Origin: RGIG4790 sp964437615 | GTDB lineage: Bacteria > Bacillota > Clostridia > Christensenellales > UBA1242 | NCBI GenBank assembly: GCA_964437615.1 | Contig: CAYTHL010000018.1 | Span: forward strand, 1-22,625 | Length of the DNA: 22,625 bases | Direction of reading: 5' to 3' | Part shown: piece by piece, positions 6,677-14,313 of the stretch | Position numbering within the stretch: the stretch's first letter is position 1 | Layout: every line of letters starts with the position of its first letter | Translations under genes and position numbers: made by a program | Notes under the pieces: generated by a model | Databases searched by the model: none | The model's input: the letters and a program-made list of their open reading frames with translations, nothing else | Told to the model about the DNA's origin: nothing

Positions 6677-7630
6677 TTATTCTTCTTTGCTTTTAAGCCC
6701 AAGACCAAGGCTTTCTAGTTTGTGGATAACTTCGTCTAATGATTTTCTGCCAAGATTTTTAACTTTAAGCATATCTTCTTCTGTCTTCTTTATTAGGTCT
6801 TCGACAGTATTTATGCCCGCACGCTTTAAGCAGTTGTAAGAGCGTACAGATAAATCCATATCCTCTATGCTCATAATCATAAGCTTATGAACTTTGTCTT
6901 CTTCGCGGCTGACAAGTAGGCTGGTATTTGCCATGTCTTCTACAAGTTCTACAAACAAGTTTATGTGGTCTACAAGCAGTTTGCTAGCTAGGCTTATAAT
7001 CTCTTTTGCAGAAATTGTGCCGTTGGTTGTAACTTCCAAAATTAACTTGTCAAAGTCGGTATACTGACCAACACGGGTATTTTCCACCTCGTAACTGGCA
7101 CGCCTAACTGGCGTAAACATGCTGTCTATAGCAATAAAACCAATAGGCAAGCTCATATCTTTGTTTTTGTCTGCGCTTTGGTAGCCACGGCCTCTACCGA
7201 CAACAATATCCATATCTAGCGTAGCGTCTTGCTCTAGGGTGCAGATGTATAGGTCTGGATTTTCTACCGTAACTTCGTCGTCAGCAGCAATCATGCCAGC
7301 TGTGACAACGCATGGTCCTTTTGCAACCAACTTGATTGTTTTTCTAAAATCGTTGTCTTGGCTGCGGGTTTTAACGGCCAAGCATTTCATGTTAAGAACT
7401 ATTTCTGTAACATCTTCCTTAGCCCCTTTAAGGGTAGAAAACTCATGCTCTACGCCACTAATACGTATGTTTGTAACGGCAGCGCCAGGCAAGCTAGAAA
7501 GCAAGCAACGTCTAAGTGCGTTACCAATGGTAACACCAAAACCACGCTCTAATGGTTCTAGCACAAACTTAGCGTAAGCGCCCCCCTTGTCTTCTACACA
7601 TTCTATTTTTGGTTTTTCAATTTGCAACAT
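6677..7630 (-). CDS. rpoA: DNA-directed RNA polymerase alpha subunit
   Basis: The 317-residue protein has both alpha domains. The N-terminal dimerisation/assembly domain (1 to about 230) includes FVLEPLERGFGVTIGNALRR (22-41) and the LRRCLLSSLPG motif. A linker joins it to the C-terminal helix-hairpin-helix domain (about 245-317), with DLSVRSYNCLKRAGI carrying the Arg and Asn that contact UP-element DNA in the family, then KVKNLGRKSLDEV. The length is ordinary (310-330). It lies between rpsD and rplQ as usual, so polymerase and ribosome synthesis are coupled in one transcript. Nothing is missing. Confidence 0.98.
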   Translation of the reverse strand: MLQIEKPKIECVEDKGGAYAKFVLEPLERGFGVTIGNALRRCLLSSLPGAAVTNIRISGVEHEFSTLKGAKEDVTEIVLNMKCLAVKTRSQDNDFRKTIKLVAKGPCVVTAGMIAADDEVTVENPDLYICTLEQDATLDMDIVVGRGRGYQSADKNKDMSLPIGFIAIDSMFTPVRRASYEVENTRVGQYTDFDKLILEVTTNGTISAKEIISLASKLLVDHINLFVELVEDMANTSLLVSREEDKVHKLMIMSIEDMDLSVRSYNCLKRAGINTVEDLIKKTEEDMLKVKNLGRKSLDEVIHKLESLGLGLKSKEE

Positions 7631-7651
7631 TTTTTAAACCCCTCCTATGGA

Positions 7652-8272
7652 TTACTTAGAGTAAAGCTCAACTATCAAGTGTTCGGCAATTGTTAGGTCT
7701 ATATCATCACGCTGTGGCAACAGGTTTACTTTGCCTGTTAGTTTTTCTGAATTAAATTCTAACCATTTTGGAACAATAACTCTGCTTTGCTTAACGTCTG
7801 CAAACAATGCTTTGTTGCGTTTGCTTTCTTTAACTGCTATTTCGTCGCCAACTTTAACTTGATAAGACGGAATATTTACAGTTTTGCCGTTTACTGTTAT
7901 ATGGCCGTGATTGACAATTTGTCTGCATGCTGCGCGGCTTGCACCAATGCCCATACGATATACAACGTTGTCTAGTCTTCTTTCTAGTAGGCTTAGCATG
8001 TTTTCGCCAGTTTTACCACGCATTCTTGATGCTTCTTCGTAGTATCCATGGAATTGCTTTTCTTGCAAGCCATAAGCGCGTTTAACTTTTTGTTTTTCTC
8101 TTAACTGAGTTTGATACTCGGTTGGTTTCTTTCTGCTGTTTGGGTGCATACCAGGGTTAACTGGACGGCGTTCCATAGCACATTTTTTACTCAAACATCT
8201 TTCGCCTTTTAAAAATAGCTTAGCACCTTCGCGTCTGCATAGTCTGCAATCTGCATCTATATATTTTGCCAT
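7652..8272 (-). CDS. rpsD: 30S ribosomal protein S4, zinc-binding type
   Basis: S4 is a primary 16S rRNA-binding assembly protein and in many bacteria a translational regulator of the alpha operon. The 206-residue protein has four cysteines at 9, 12, 26 and 31 (CRLC then CLSKKC), the zinc-binding form found in many Gram-positives, followed by the S4 RNA-binding domain (LSLLERRLDNVVYRMGIGAS, then GHITVNGKTVNIPSY). Its location between rpsK and rpoA is the clostridial arrangement; in Bacillus subtilis rpsD is elsewhere. Start ATG 8272 has a GGAG-type site upstream. Confidence 0.98.
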   Translation of the reverse strand: MAKYIDADCRLCRREGAKLFLKGERCLSKKCAMERRPVNPGMHPNSRKKPTEYQTQLREKQKVKRAYGLQEKQFHGYYEEASRMRGKTGENMLSLLERRLDNVVYRMGIGASRAACRQIVNHGHITVNGKTVNIPSYQVKVGDEIAVKESKRNKALFADVKQSRVIVPKWLEFNSEKLTGKVNLLPQRDDIDLTIAEHLIVELYSK

Positions 8273-8290
8273 CTGTTACATTCTCCTTCC

Positions 8291-8695
8291 CTATACTCTT
8301 CTTATCTTTGGTGGACGGCAGCCGTTGTGAGGGATTGGCGATACATCACGAATAAGTGTAACCTCCAAGCCTTCGTTTGCTAGGCTGCGGATAGCAGACT
8401 CTCTGCCATTTCCCGGACCTTTAATATATACTTCGACACTTTTTAGTCCATACTCTTTGGCTGCTCTTGCTGCCTTTTCGGCTGCTTGACCTGCTGCAAA
8501 AGGTGTGCTTTTGCGGTTGCCGCGGTATCCAAGAGCGCCAGCAGAACATGATGCAAGGGCGTTACCAGCAACATCTGTTATGGTAACAATGGTGTTGTTA
8601 AAAGAAGATTGTACATGCACTATGCCCTTTTCGACATTAGTGGTTATTTTACGCTTTTTTGTTGTACTCTTTTTTGCTGTTTGTTGTTTTGCCAT
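8291..8695 (-). CDS. rpsK: 30S ribosomal protein S11
   Basis: A 134-residue S11, a platform protein of the small subunit that contacts mRNA near the E site. Family motifs are clear: VHVQSSFNNTIVTITD, GYRGNRKSTPFAAGQAAE, VEVYIKGPGNGRESAIRSL and the C-terminal ISPIPHNGCRPPK-like end (here VSPIPHNGCRPPKIRRV). The first 17 residues are Lys/Thr-rich, as is common. It follows rpsM by 19 bp and precedes rpsD by 18 bp. Confidence 0.98.
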   Translation of the reverse strand: MAKQQTAKKSTTKKRKITTNVEKGIVHVQSSFNNTIVTITDVAGNALASCSAGALGYRGNRKSTPFAAGQAAEKAARAAKEYGLKSVEVYIKGPGNGRESAIRSLANEGLEVTLIRDVSPIPHNGCRPPKIRRV

Positions 8696-8714
8696 AATTT
8701 ATTACCATGCCTCC

Positions 8715-9080
8715 TTATTTTTTCTTAACCGCGCTGCTGCGTGGCCCTTTGCGTGTTCTTGCGTTACTTTTTGTGTTTTGACCGCGAACAGGCAACCCTT
8801 TTCTGTGCCTAATTCCACGATAACTGCCGATTTCTTGAAGCGCCTTGATGTTCATGCCAACTTCGCGTTTTAAGTCGCCTTCTACAACAAGATGCTTGTC
8901 TATGTATTCTCTTATCTTACCTGTTTCAGCTTCGGTAAGATCTTTAACTCTTGTGTCTGGATTAATGCCAGTAGCATCAAGAATTTTGCCGGCAGTAACT
9001 CTGCCGATTCCGTAAATATAGGTTAAACCTATTTCTACGCGCTTGTCGTTTGGTAAATCTACACCACCAATACGTGCCAT
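8715..9080 (-). CDS. rpsM: 30S ribosomal protein S13
   Basis: S13 lies in the head of the small subunit and forms bridges to the large subunit. I chose ATG 9080 (121 residues), which gives the universal beginning MARIGGVDLP and has GGAGGAAACAA directly upstream. An in-frame ATG at 9116 would add 12 residues without any ribosome binding site and would cut through a hairpin. Motifs include YGIGRVTAGKIL, the RGIRHRKGLPVRGQ rRNA-contact segment and a basic tail KKK. Confidence 0.98.
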   Translation of the reverse strand: MARIGGVDLPNDKRVEIGLTYIYGIGRVTAGKILDATGINPDTRVKDLTEAETGKIREYIDKHLVVEGDLKREVGMNIKALQEIGSYRGIRHRKGLPVRGQNTKSNARTRKGPRSSAVKKK

Positions 9081-9108
9081 TTGTTTCCTCCAAAATTTTT
9101 TTGATTTG

Positions 9109-9133
9109 TTTAACATTGGAATGAAATGTTAAA
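9109..9133 (-). promoter_or_regulatory. Hairpin in the rpmJ-rpsM gap
   Basis: A perfect 9-bp stem TTTAACATT/AATGTTAAA with a 7-nt loop lies in the 136-bp space (9081-9216) between rpmJ and rpsM, much the largest gap in the operon. No U-tract follows on the transcribed strand, so it is not a simple terminator. It ends about 16 nt before the rpsM ribosome binding site and could be an S4-responsive site, an RNA processing site or an mRNA stabiliser. Confidence 0.5.
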
Positions 9134-9216
9134 TTTTGCTTTGTGGACTTGCCACCTATTTTATATTAAAGCCCGCAAGCATATTTGCCGCACTTGCAAG
9201 CTATAATTTGCTTCGT

Positions 9217-9333
9217 TTAGCCCTGAACTTGTTTATGCTTAGGATTTTTGCTGCAAATAACTCTAACCTTACCATTTCTTTTAATAACCTTGCAGTTTTC
9301 GCAAATTGGCTTTACACTTGGTCTTACTTTCAT
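9217..9333 (-). CDS. rpmJ: 50S ribosomal protein L36, zinc-binding type
   Basis: This small gene encodes 38 residues beginning MKVRPSVKPICENCK. It is a zinc-ribbon protein of the large subunit: Cys11 and Cys14 (CENC), Cys27, and His33 in SKNPKHKQ form the expected C-x2-C...C...H set. The C-terminus is KHKQVQG, one residue longer than the commonest 37-residue form. The start is preceded by AAAGGAGA at a good distance. It lies between infA and rpsM, its normal place. Confidence 0.97.
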   Translation of the reverse strand: MKVRPSVKPICENCKVIKRNGKVRVICSKNPKHKQVQG

Positions 9334-9361
9334 AATAGTATCTCCTTTGCTCCTTTTTTGT

Positions 9362-9580
9362 TTACTTGCTTCGCCAAATAATTCTGCCTCGCGTTAGGTC
9401 GTATGGGCTCATTTCTAGCTTAACTGTATCGCCTTCGTACACGTGAATAAAGTTTTTCCACAGTTTTCCGCTTAAATATGCCGTTACTATGTGTCCGCCA
9501 GCAATCTTTACTTTAAAGGTTGCTCCTGGCATGGCCTCTACCACTACGCCTTCCATTTCTATAACGTCGTCTTTACTCAA
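9362..9580 (-). CDS. infA: Translation initiation factor IF-1
   Basis: A 72-residue single-domain OB-fold protein, the standard length, that binds the A site of the 30S subunit during initiation. Diagnostic segments are MSKDDVIEMEGVVVEAMP, FKVKIAGGHIVTAYLSGK and the C-terminal VKLEMSPYDLTRGRIIWR. The start is 2 bp after the map stop, so it probably depends on coupling with map. Confidence 0.98.
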   Translation of the reverse strand: MSKDDVIEMEGVVVEAMPGATFKVKIAGGHIVTAYLSGKLWKNFIHVYEGDTVKLEMSPYDLTRGRIIWRSK

Positions 9581-9582
9581 AA

Positions 9583-10338
9583 TTATTTGCCTCCACTTGT
9601 TTTGGTTAATATCTCTACGCCGTCCTTGGTTATAAGCACTGTGTTTTCGTAGTGCGCGCTAGGCATACCGTCTTTTGTGCGATTATCCCAGCCGTTTAGC
9701 ACCATGTCATAAGTGCCCATATTTACCATTGGTTCTATGGCAAGAGTCATTCCAGCTTTTAGTTTTAGCCCTGTTCCAGCTGTTCCATACATAGGAATGT
9801 ATGGGTCTTCGTGCATTTTTCTGCCAATTCCATGGCCACCCATGCACCTAACGACATTGTAGCCATGTTTTTCGGCATGACGCTGAACACTTGCACCAAT
9901 GTCTCCCAGATAACTGCCTTCTTTTAAGCCACTTATTGCCTCAAAAAAGCATTCTTCTGTTACTTTTATTAGTTTTTGTTTTTCTTCGCTAATTTTTCCA
10001 ACCGCGAATGTTCTTGCGGCATCTCCTTGATAGCCATTTTTAACGGCGCCACAATCAATGCCAATTATTTGCCCCTCTTGTAACACTTGACTACTTGAGG
10101 GTATTCCATGCACTACCACATCGTCCACGCTTGCACAAATGCTTGCCGGAAAACCTTGGTAATGCAGAAATGATGGTTTTGCCCCTTGGCTAATAATGTA
10201 GTCGTAGGCAATTTTGTCTAGTTCTTTGGTGGTTACACCTGGCTTTATGTGCTTGCCCACTTCCATTATAGCCTCTATGGTTATTCGTCCGGCCTCTTTC
10301 ATACGCTCAATTTCTTTTTGATTTTTAATTGTTACCAT
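9583..10338 (-). CDS. map: Methionine aminopeptidase, type I
   Basis: Removes the N-terminal methionine from new proteins as they leave the ribosome. The 251-residue protein has all expected metal ligands of the pita-bread fold: Asp95 (GIDCGA), Asp106 (YQGDAART), His169 (GGHGIG), Glu202 (AIEPM) and Glu231 (HYENTV), plus the conserved His77 (HGIP). It has no N-terminal zinc or SH3 extension. Its ATG overlaps the adk stop by one base (TAATG), so the two are probably translationally coupled. Confidence 0.98.
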   Translation of the reverse strand: MVTIKNQKEIERMKEAGRITIEAIMEVGKHIKPGVTTKELDKIAYDYIISQGAKPSFLHYQGFPASICASVDDVVVHGIPSSSQVLQEGQIIGIDCGAVKNGYQGDAARTFAVGKISEEKQKLIKVTEECFFEAISGLKEGSYLGDIGASVQRHAEKHGYNVVRCMGGHGIGRKMHEDPYIPMYGTAGTGLKLKAGMTLAIEPMVNMGTYDMVLNGWDNRTKDGMPSAHYENTVLITKDGVEILTKTSGGK

Positions 10339-10970
10339 TATGCCTTACCCAGTCCTTTAAGTACTCTTTTATAGGCAATCTCGGGGGTAGATGATGCGTC
10401 GCAAATTATCTCTACAACCTTGCCTTGCCCCTTAAAGTATTCTATAACAGGGATAGTTTCTGCCTCGTATGTGTCTAGCCGTTTGTTTATTGCCTCGGGA
10501 GTGTCGTCGCTACGTACTATGTACGCTGTGCCGCAGTTGCAGCAATTTTTTGTATCGCCGCCAAGCCTTAGGTTGTGGATATGCCCACATTTTGGGCAAA
10601 CCACTCTGCCAGATAGTCTGTTTATAGCCTCGGCTCTGTCTATATTTAGAAAGATAACCTTGTCTACATCTATTTTGCCTTTCATAAGTTTTAGTTGATT
10701 GATAGTTCGTGGATAGCCATCTAAAATATAACCATTTTTACAGTCTGGCTCGGCTAGCCTAGACAAAACAACTTTTAGCGTTAGGTCGTCCGGAACTAAA
10801 TTGCCGTTGTCTACAAAACTTGCCACATATTTGCCTAGCTCGCCGCCAGCTTTTATAACTGCCTTAAAAGCGTCACCCGAAGATATTGCCGGCAAGCCAA
10901 GTTGTTTAGATAGTTCTTCGCTTACAGTGCCTTTACCAGACCCCTGCGCTCCCATGATTAATAGTTTCAC
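10338..10970 (-). CDS. adk: Adenylate kinase, zinc-LID type
   Basis: Interconverts ATP + AMP and 2 ADP in the cytoplasm. The P-loop is GAQGSGKGT (7-15), a variant of the common GPPGAGKGT. The AMP-binding ISSGD (30-33) and DGYPRT (84-89) also vary slightly from the usual STGD and DGFPRT. The LID has four cysteines, 125, 128, 143 and 146 (CPKC, CCNC), forming the zinc site typical of Gram-positive enzymes, then RSDDTPEAINKRL. At 210 residues it is marginally shorter than the usual 214-217. Confidence 0.97.
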   Translation of the reverse strand: MKLLIMGAQGSGKGTVSEELSKQLGLPAISSGDAFKAVIKAGGELGKYVASFVDNGNLVPDDLTLKVVLSRLAEPDCKNGYILDGYPRTINQLKLMKGKIDVDKVIFLNIDRAEAINRLSGRVVCPKCGHIHNLRLGGDTKNCCNCGTAYIVRSDDTPEAINKRLDTYEAETIPVIEYFKGQGKVVEIICDASSTPEIAYKRVLKGLGKA

Positions 10971-10980
10971 AAGCTACCCC

Positions 10981-12276
10981 TTACAAGATGTTTTTATGCC
11001 TTTTCATCATAAGTTGAGCATCTAGTTGTTGTTTAAGTTCTAGAGCAACACTAACTACAATCAGCATGCCAGTTGCAGTAAATGCGTTTAGTAGGCTTAA
11101 TTGCCCGCCGGCTACAAAACTGAATATTACAGATGGAACCAACGCGATAAATGCTAGGAATATTGCACCAAACAATGTTATACGCTTAGAAACTCTGCTT
11201 AAATATTCAGTAGTTGGTTTGCCTGGCCTAATGCCTGGGATAAAGCCGCCGTTTTGCTGAATGTTTAGGCTAACATCTGACGGATTAAACTGCATTTGCG
11301 CATAGAAATAGGAGAAGAATAAAATTAGTAATGCTATGCAGATGCTATACAGCGCTGTTCCGGTGCCCATGTAGGTGCTCCACCATGTAGCAAAGCTGCT
11401 AGATGGCCAAAACAGACCAACAATTAGCGATGGAAATGTTATTATTGCTGTTGCAAAGATGATTGGCATAACGCCCGAGCCATTAACCTTCATAGGAATA
11501 TATGTAGACTGACCGCCGTACATCTTTCTGCCCTTAACTTGTTTTGCATATTGCACAGGTATGCGGCGCTCAGCTCCGTCTACCCAAACAATGAGTGCAA
11601 ATATAACTATTGCAAGCAGAATAAATGCCAAGAACTCCCACAGATAGCTTACGCTAGAGGTAAATATACTTTGTAGCGCGTTTGCAATTGACTGCGCAGT
11701 GGTTGAAATGATACCTACAAAAATTAACATAGATAGCCCGTTGCCAATGCCTTGGGCTGTAATGCGGTCGCCTATCCACATGGTAAAGCAACTTCCTGCA
11801 ACTAGCAGCACAACTACCATTATACCAGTTAGCCACAATAGGTTTTCGCCAAAAATTGGGCTAAGAGTATCGCTATAACCAAGCACAATGCCAACGCCTT
11901 GGGCAATTGCCAAAACTATGGCAGTAATCTTGGTTATTAAGTTGATTTTTTCTCTGCCTTGGTCGCCTTGTTTAGACAATCTTTCTAGGGCAGGAATACC
12001 TACCGTTAAAAGTTGAATAATAATAGACGCGTTAATATATGGTGTAACGCCCAGCGCAAAGAATGCAGCGTTTGCAAGAGCACTACCAGTTACAGTGTTA
12101 AGTAGGCTTAAAATACCTACCGAATCGTTATCTATAATTGTAGAATAGGTTGACGAATTTAGCCCAGGAACTGGCAAAAAGCAACCTAGCCTATAGACAA
12201 GTAACAACAAAAGTACTATTAAAATTTTCTTTCGTAAGTCTTTGTCTTTAAATGCACTTGCTAGCGATTTGAACAT
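10981..12276 (-). CDS. secY: Preprotein translocase subunit SecY
   Basis: The 431-residue protein is the pore of the Sec translocase in the cytoplasmic membrane. It has ten hydrophobic segments, beginning with ILIVLLLLLVYRLGCFLPVPG. Family motifs are GVTPYINASIIIQLL (plug/TM2 region), MWIGDRITAQGIGNG, ERRIPVQYAKQVKGRKMYGG, MKVNGSGVMPIIFA and the ribosome/SecA-contacting loop GIRPGKPTTEYLSR. The start overlaps the rplO stop by one base and has GAGGTGG upstream inside rplO. Confidence 0.98.
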   Translation of the reverse strand: MFKSLASAFKDKDLRKKILIVLLLLLVYRLGCFLPVPGLNSSTYSTIIDNDSVGILSLLNTVTGSALANAAFFALGVTPYINASIIIQLLTVGIPALERLSKQGDQGREKINLITKITAIVLAIAQGVGIVLGYSDTLSPIFGENLLWLTGIMVVVLLVAGSCFTMWIGDRITAQGIGNGLSMLIFVGIISTTAQSIANALQSIFTSSVSYLWEFLAFILLAIVIFALIVWVDGAERRIPVQYAKQVKGRKMYGGQSTYIPMKVNGSGVMPIIFATAIITFPSLIVGLFWPSSSFATWWSTYMGTGTALYSICIALLILFFSYFYAQMQFNPSDVSLNIQQNGGFIPGIRPGKPTTEYLSRVSKRITLFGAIFLAFIALVPSVIFSFVAGGQLSLLNAFTATGMLIVVSVALELKQQLDAQLMMKRHKNIL

Positions 12277-12719
12277 TATACCACCTCAATGCTGCCACCA
12301 ACGGCGCTGATTTTTTCAGCGGCAGACTTGGTAAACTTTGCAGCTTTAACTGTAAGCTTTTTATCTAAATTGCCATTGCCTAAAACTTTTAACCCATAAG
12401 GCTCAATTTTAGAAATTATACCCTTAGATTTTAATAGTTCGGCAGTAACAACAGTGCCGTCAGCTAACTTTGCAAAGTCGCTTACATTAACAGTAGTATA
12501 CACCTTACGCCAGTTGTTTGTAAAGCCTCTTTTAGGGCTTCTTCTTAGTAGTGGCATCTGACCGCCTTCAAAGCCTGGTCTTACGCCGCCACCACTACGC
12601 GCATTTTGACCCTTATGACCCTTGCCTGATGTTTTGCCAAGGCCTGAGCCAATACCTCTGCCAAGACGCTTACTAGAACTTGTTGAGCCAGGTGCTGGTG
12701 ACAATTCATGTATTTTCAT
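12276..12719 (-). CDS. rplO: 50S ribosomal protein L15
   Basis: A 147-residue large-subunit protein. It begins MKIHELSPAPGS and has the glycine/arginine-rich rRNA-threading region typical of L15 (GRGIGSGLGKTSGKGHKGQ, then GGGVRPGFEGGQMPLLRR). The C-terminal globular part ends in the usual Val-rich strand. The length is normal. It follows rpmD by 17 bp and overlaps secY. Confidence 0.98.
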   Translation of the reverse strand: MKIHELSPAPGSTSSSKRLGRGIGSGLGKTSGKGHKGQNARSGGGVRPGFEGGQMPLLRRSPKRGFTNNWRKVYTTVNVSDFAKLADGTVVTAELLKSKGIISKIEPYGLKVLGNGNLDKKLTVKAAKFTKSAAEKISAVGGSIEVV

Positions 12720-12736
12720 GACAAATTCTCCTTAAA

Positions 12737-13297
12737 TTAGATTTCTTTAACTTCTACTAGGTGCTTAACAACAAATATCATACCACGAGTGCAAGCGTTG
12801 TCTGGCTTTATGGTGGTGCTATTTGTCTTTCTTAAGCCCAAAGCTTCTAGTGTGCGTTTTTGCTTAATAAGTCTGCCAGAACCACTTTTTACAAGTGTAA
12901 TTTGAAGCATCTTGCCCTGTGGTTTTTCGACTTTTGCTGCTACTTTTGGAGCGGCAACTTTTGCCATAGGCTTTTCTGCCTTAACTTCTGGCTTGTTTTC
13001 TGCTTTTACAGCTGCGGTTTTTACAGCAGATTTTGCTGCAGTTGCCTTTACTTCGGCAGTTTTTACAGCTTTTGTTTCTGTTTTAGCGGCTGTTTTTGTA
13101 GCAGTTGTTTTTGCTGCTGGTTTAGCTTCTGCCGCCTTTGTTGTGGTTTTAGTAGCTGGTTTAGCCTCTGCTTTTGCAGCAGATTTTACGGCTGTTGTAG
13201 CCTTTGTAGTTTTGCTGGCTGCAGTTTTTGTTGCAGCAGTTGTAGATTTAGCTGCAGCAGGTTTTGCAGTTGTCTTTTTTGTTGTAGTTTCTGCCAT
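12737..13297 (-). CDS. rpmD: 50S ribosomal protein L30 with a 128-residue Ala/Lys/Thr-rich N-terminal extension
   Basis: L30 is normally about 60 residues. Here the core occupies only 129-186: LQITLVKSGSGRLIKQKRTL, then LGLRKTNSTTIKPDN and GMIFVVKHLVEVKEI. Residues 1-128 are a low-complexity chain of Ala, Lys, Thr, Val and Pro (for example TTTKAAEAKPAAKTTATK), resembling histone H1-like or AlgP-like tails. The extension is translated: a strong AGGAGG lies before ATG 13297, while the internal ATG at residue 130 has no good site. The tail is probably disordered and strongly basic; binding to rRNA or DNA is an inference. Lys/Ala repeats of the same kind occur in the L24 tail, 3 kb upstream in the same operon. 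Confidence 0.95.
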   Translation of the reverse strand: MAETTTKKTTAKPAAAKSTTAATKTAASKTTKATTAVKSAAKAEAKPATKTTTKAAEAKPAAKTTATKTAAKTETKAVKTAEVKATAAKSAVKTAAVKAENKPEVKAEKPMAKVAAPKVAAKVEKPQGKMLQITLVKSGSGRLIKQKRTLEALGLRKTNSTTIKPDNACTRGMIFVVKHLVEVKEI

Positions 13298-13310
13298 ATT
13301 GTCTTTCCTC

Positions 13311-13922
13311 CTACCTTATCTCTTCCACAGTTTTGCTACGAATTGCAGCAATATGCTCTGCACTACGCAAGTTCTTTAAGCCCTCAAAAGTTGCTTTTAC
13401 GCAGTTTACTGGGTTGTTAGAACCATAAGATTTTGTTGTAATATCTTTAATTCCAGCAATTTCTACTACATCACGAACAGCACCACCGGCTATAACACCT
13501 TTACCTTCTTTACTAGGCATCATCAAAATTTTTGTGGTTTCAAATTTGCCAATAGTTTCGTGAGGAATGGTTGTGTCATGAATAGGAACTTCTATAATGT
13601 GCCTTTTTGCATCGGCGGTTGCCTTTTCTATGGCAAGGGTAACTTCGGTTGCCTTGCCCATACCAACGCCAACTTTGCCGTTGTGGTCGCCAACAACTAC
13701 CACTGCATTGAAGCGCATTTTGCGGCCACCCTTAACCGTTTTAGAAATGCGGTTTACGGCAACCATTTTTTTGTCAAGACCGTCGCTTTTCTGCTCTCGC
13801 TCGCGTCTTGGGCGGCGTTCAAATTTTTTGCCATGACCATTTTGTCTGTCATGTTTTTCTGGCTTCTGTTCAGCCTGTTCAGGATTATTAGCTACTACTT
13901 CTTCATTCAAGTTTTCTGCCAT
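13311..13922 (-). CDS. rpsE: 30S ribosomal protein S5 with charged N-terminal extension
   Basis: S5 contributes to decoding accuracy and helicase activity at the mRNA entry. The core starts near residue 50: KKMVAVNRISKTVKGGRKMR (51-70), VVVGDHNGKVGVGMGKA, then KGVIAGGAVRDVVEIAGIKD and NNPVNCVKATFEGL. Residues 1-47 are an added, disordered-looking segment, first acidic (NEEVVANNPEQAEQ) then basic (GKKFERRPRRER). Total 203 residues against the usual 165. AGGGGG lies before ATG 13922. Confidence 0.97.
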   Translation of the reverse strand: MAENLNEEVVANNPEQAEQKPEKHDRQNGHGKKFERRPRREREQKSDGLDKKMVAVNRISKTVKGGRKMRFNAVVVVGDHNGKVGVGMGKATEVTLAIEKATADAKRHIIEVPIHDTTIPHETIGKFETTKILMMPSKEGKGVIAGGAVRDVVEIAGIKDITTKSYGSNNPVNCVKATFEGLKNLRSAEHIAAIRSKTVEEIR

Positions 13923-13931
13923 ATCGTCCCC

Positions 13932-14300
13932 CTAAAACTTTAAGCCGGCAGCTCTTGCGCCTTCGGCCAATTTTTGAACACGCCCGGTATAAATATACCC
14001 GCCGCGGTCAAATACGACTTGTTTAATTTTTTGTTTTTTAGCGCGTTCAGCTATAAGTTTACCAACTTCGTAGGCTTGTTCGCACTTGTTCTTACCGGCA
14101 AGTACGCTAGATAGTTCTTTATCTAGTGTGCTGGCGCTGCAAAGAGTTTTGCCCGCCTCGTCATCTATAATTTGAGCATAGATATGCACAGTAGAACGAT
14201 ATACATTTAGTCTTGGTTGCTCGCTAGTGCCACACAGTTTGTTTCTAATGCGGCTATGCTTAGCTTTGCGGACTTCATTTTTATTAGTCTTATAAAACAT
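13932..14300 (-). CDS. rplR: 50S ribosomal protein L18
   Basis: A 5S rRNA-binding protein of the large-subunit central protuberance, 122 residues, ordinary length. Motifs: RIRNKLCGTSEQPRLNVYRS, HIYAQIIDDEAGKTL and the C-terminal VFDRGGYIYTGRVQKLAEGA. It sits between rplF and rpsE as usual, with 9-13 bp gaps. Confidence 0.97.
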   Translation of the reverse strand: MFYKTNKNEVRKAKHSRIRNKLCGTSEQPRLNVYRSTVHIYAQIIDDEAGKTLCSASTLDKELSSVLAGKNKCEQAYEVGKLIAERAKKQKIKQVVFDRGGYIYTGRVQKLAEGARAAGLKF

Positions 14301-14313
14301 ACCTCATCTCTCC

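Noticed and set aside
6127..6696. 189-codon plus-strand frame opposite rplQ
   Set aside because: Antisense to an unmistakable L17; no start signal and no recognisable protein.
9081..9116. Extended S13 start at 9116
   Set aside because: The universal MARIGGVDLP start at 9080 has a strong ribosome binding site; the extension reaches into the intergenic hairpin.
12860..13420. Long plus-strand frames (186 and 155 codons) rich in Cys/Phe/Ser or Ala/Val/Phe opposite rpmD
   Set aside because: They are antisense shadows of the Ala/Lys/Thr repeat of the L30 extension; they lack ribosome binding sites and family resemblance.
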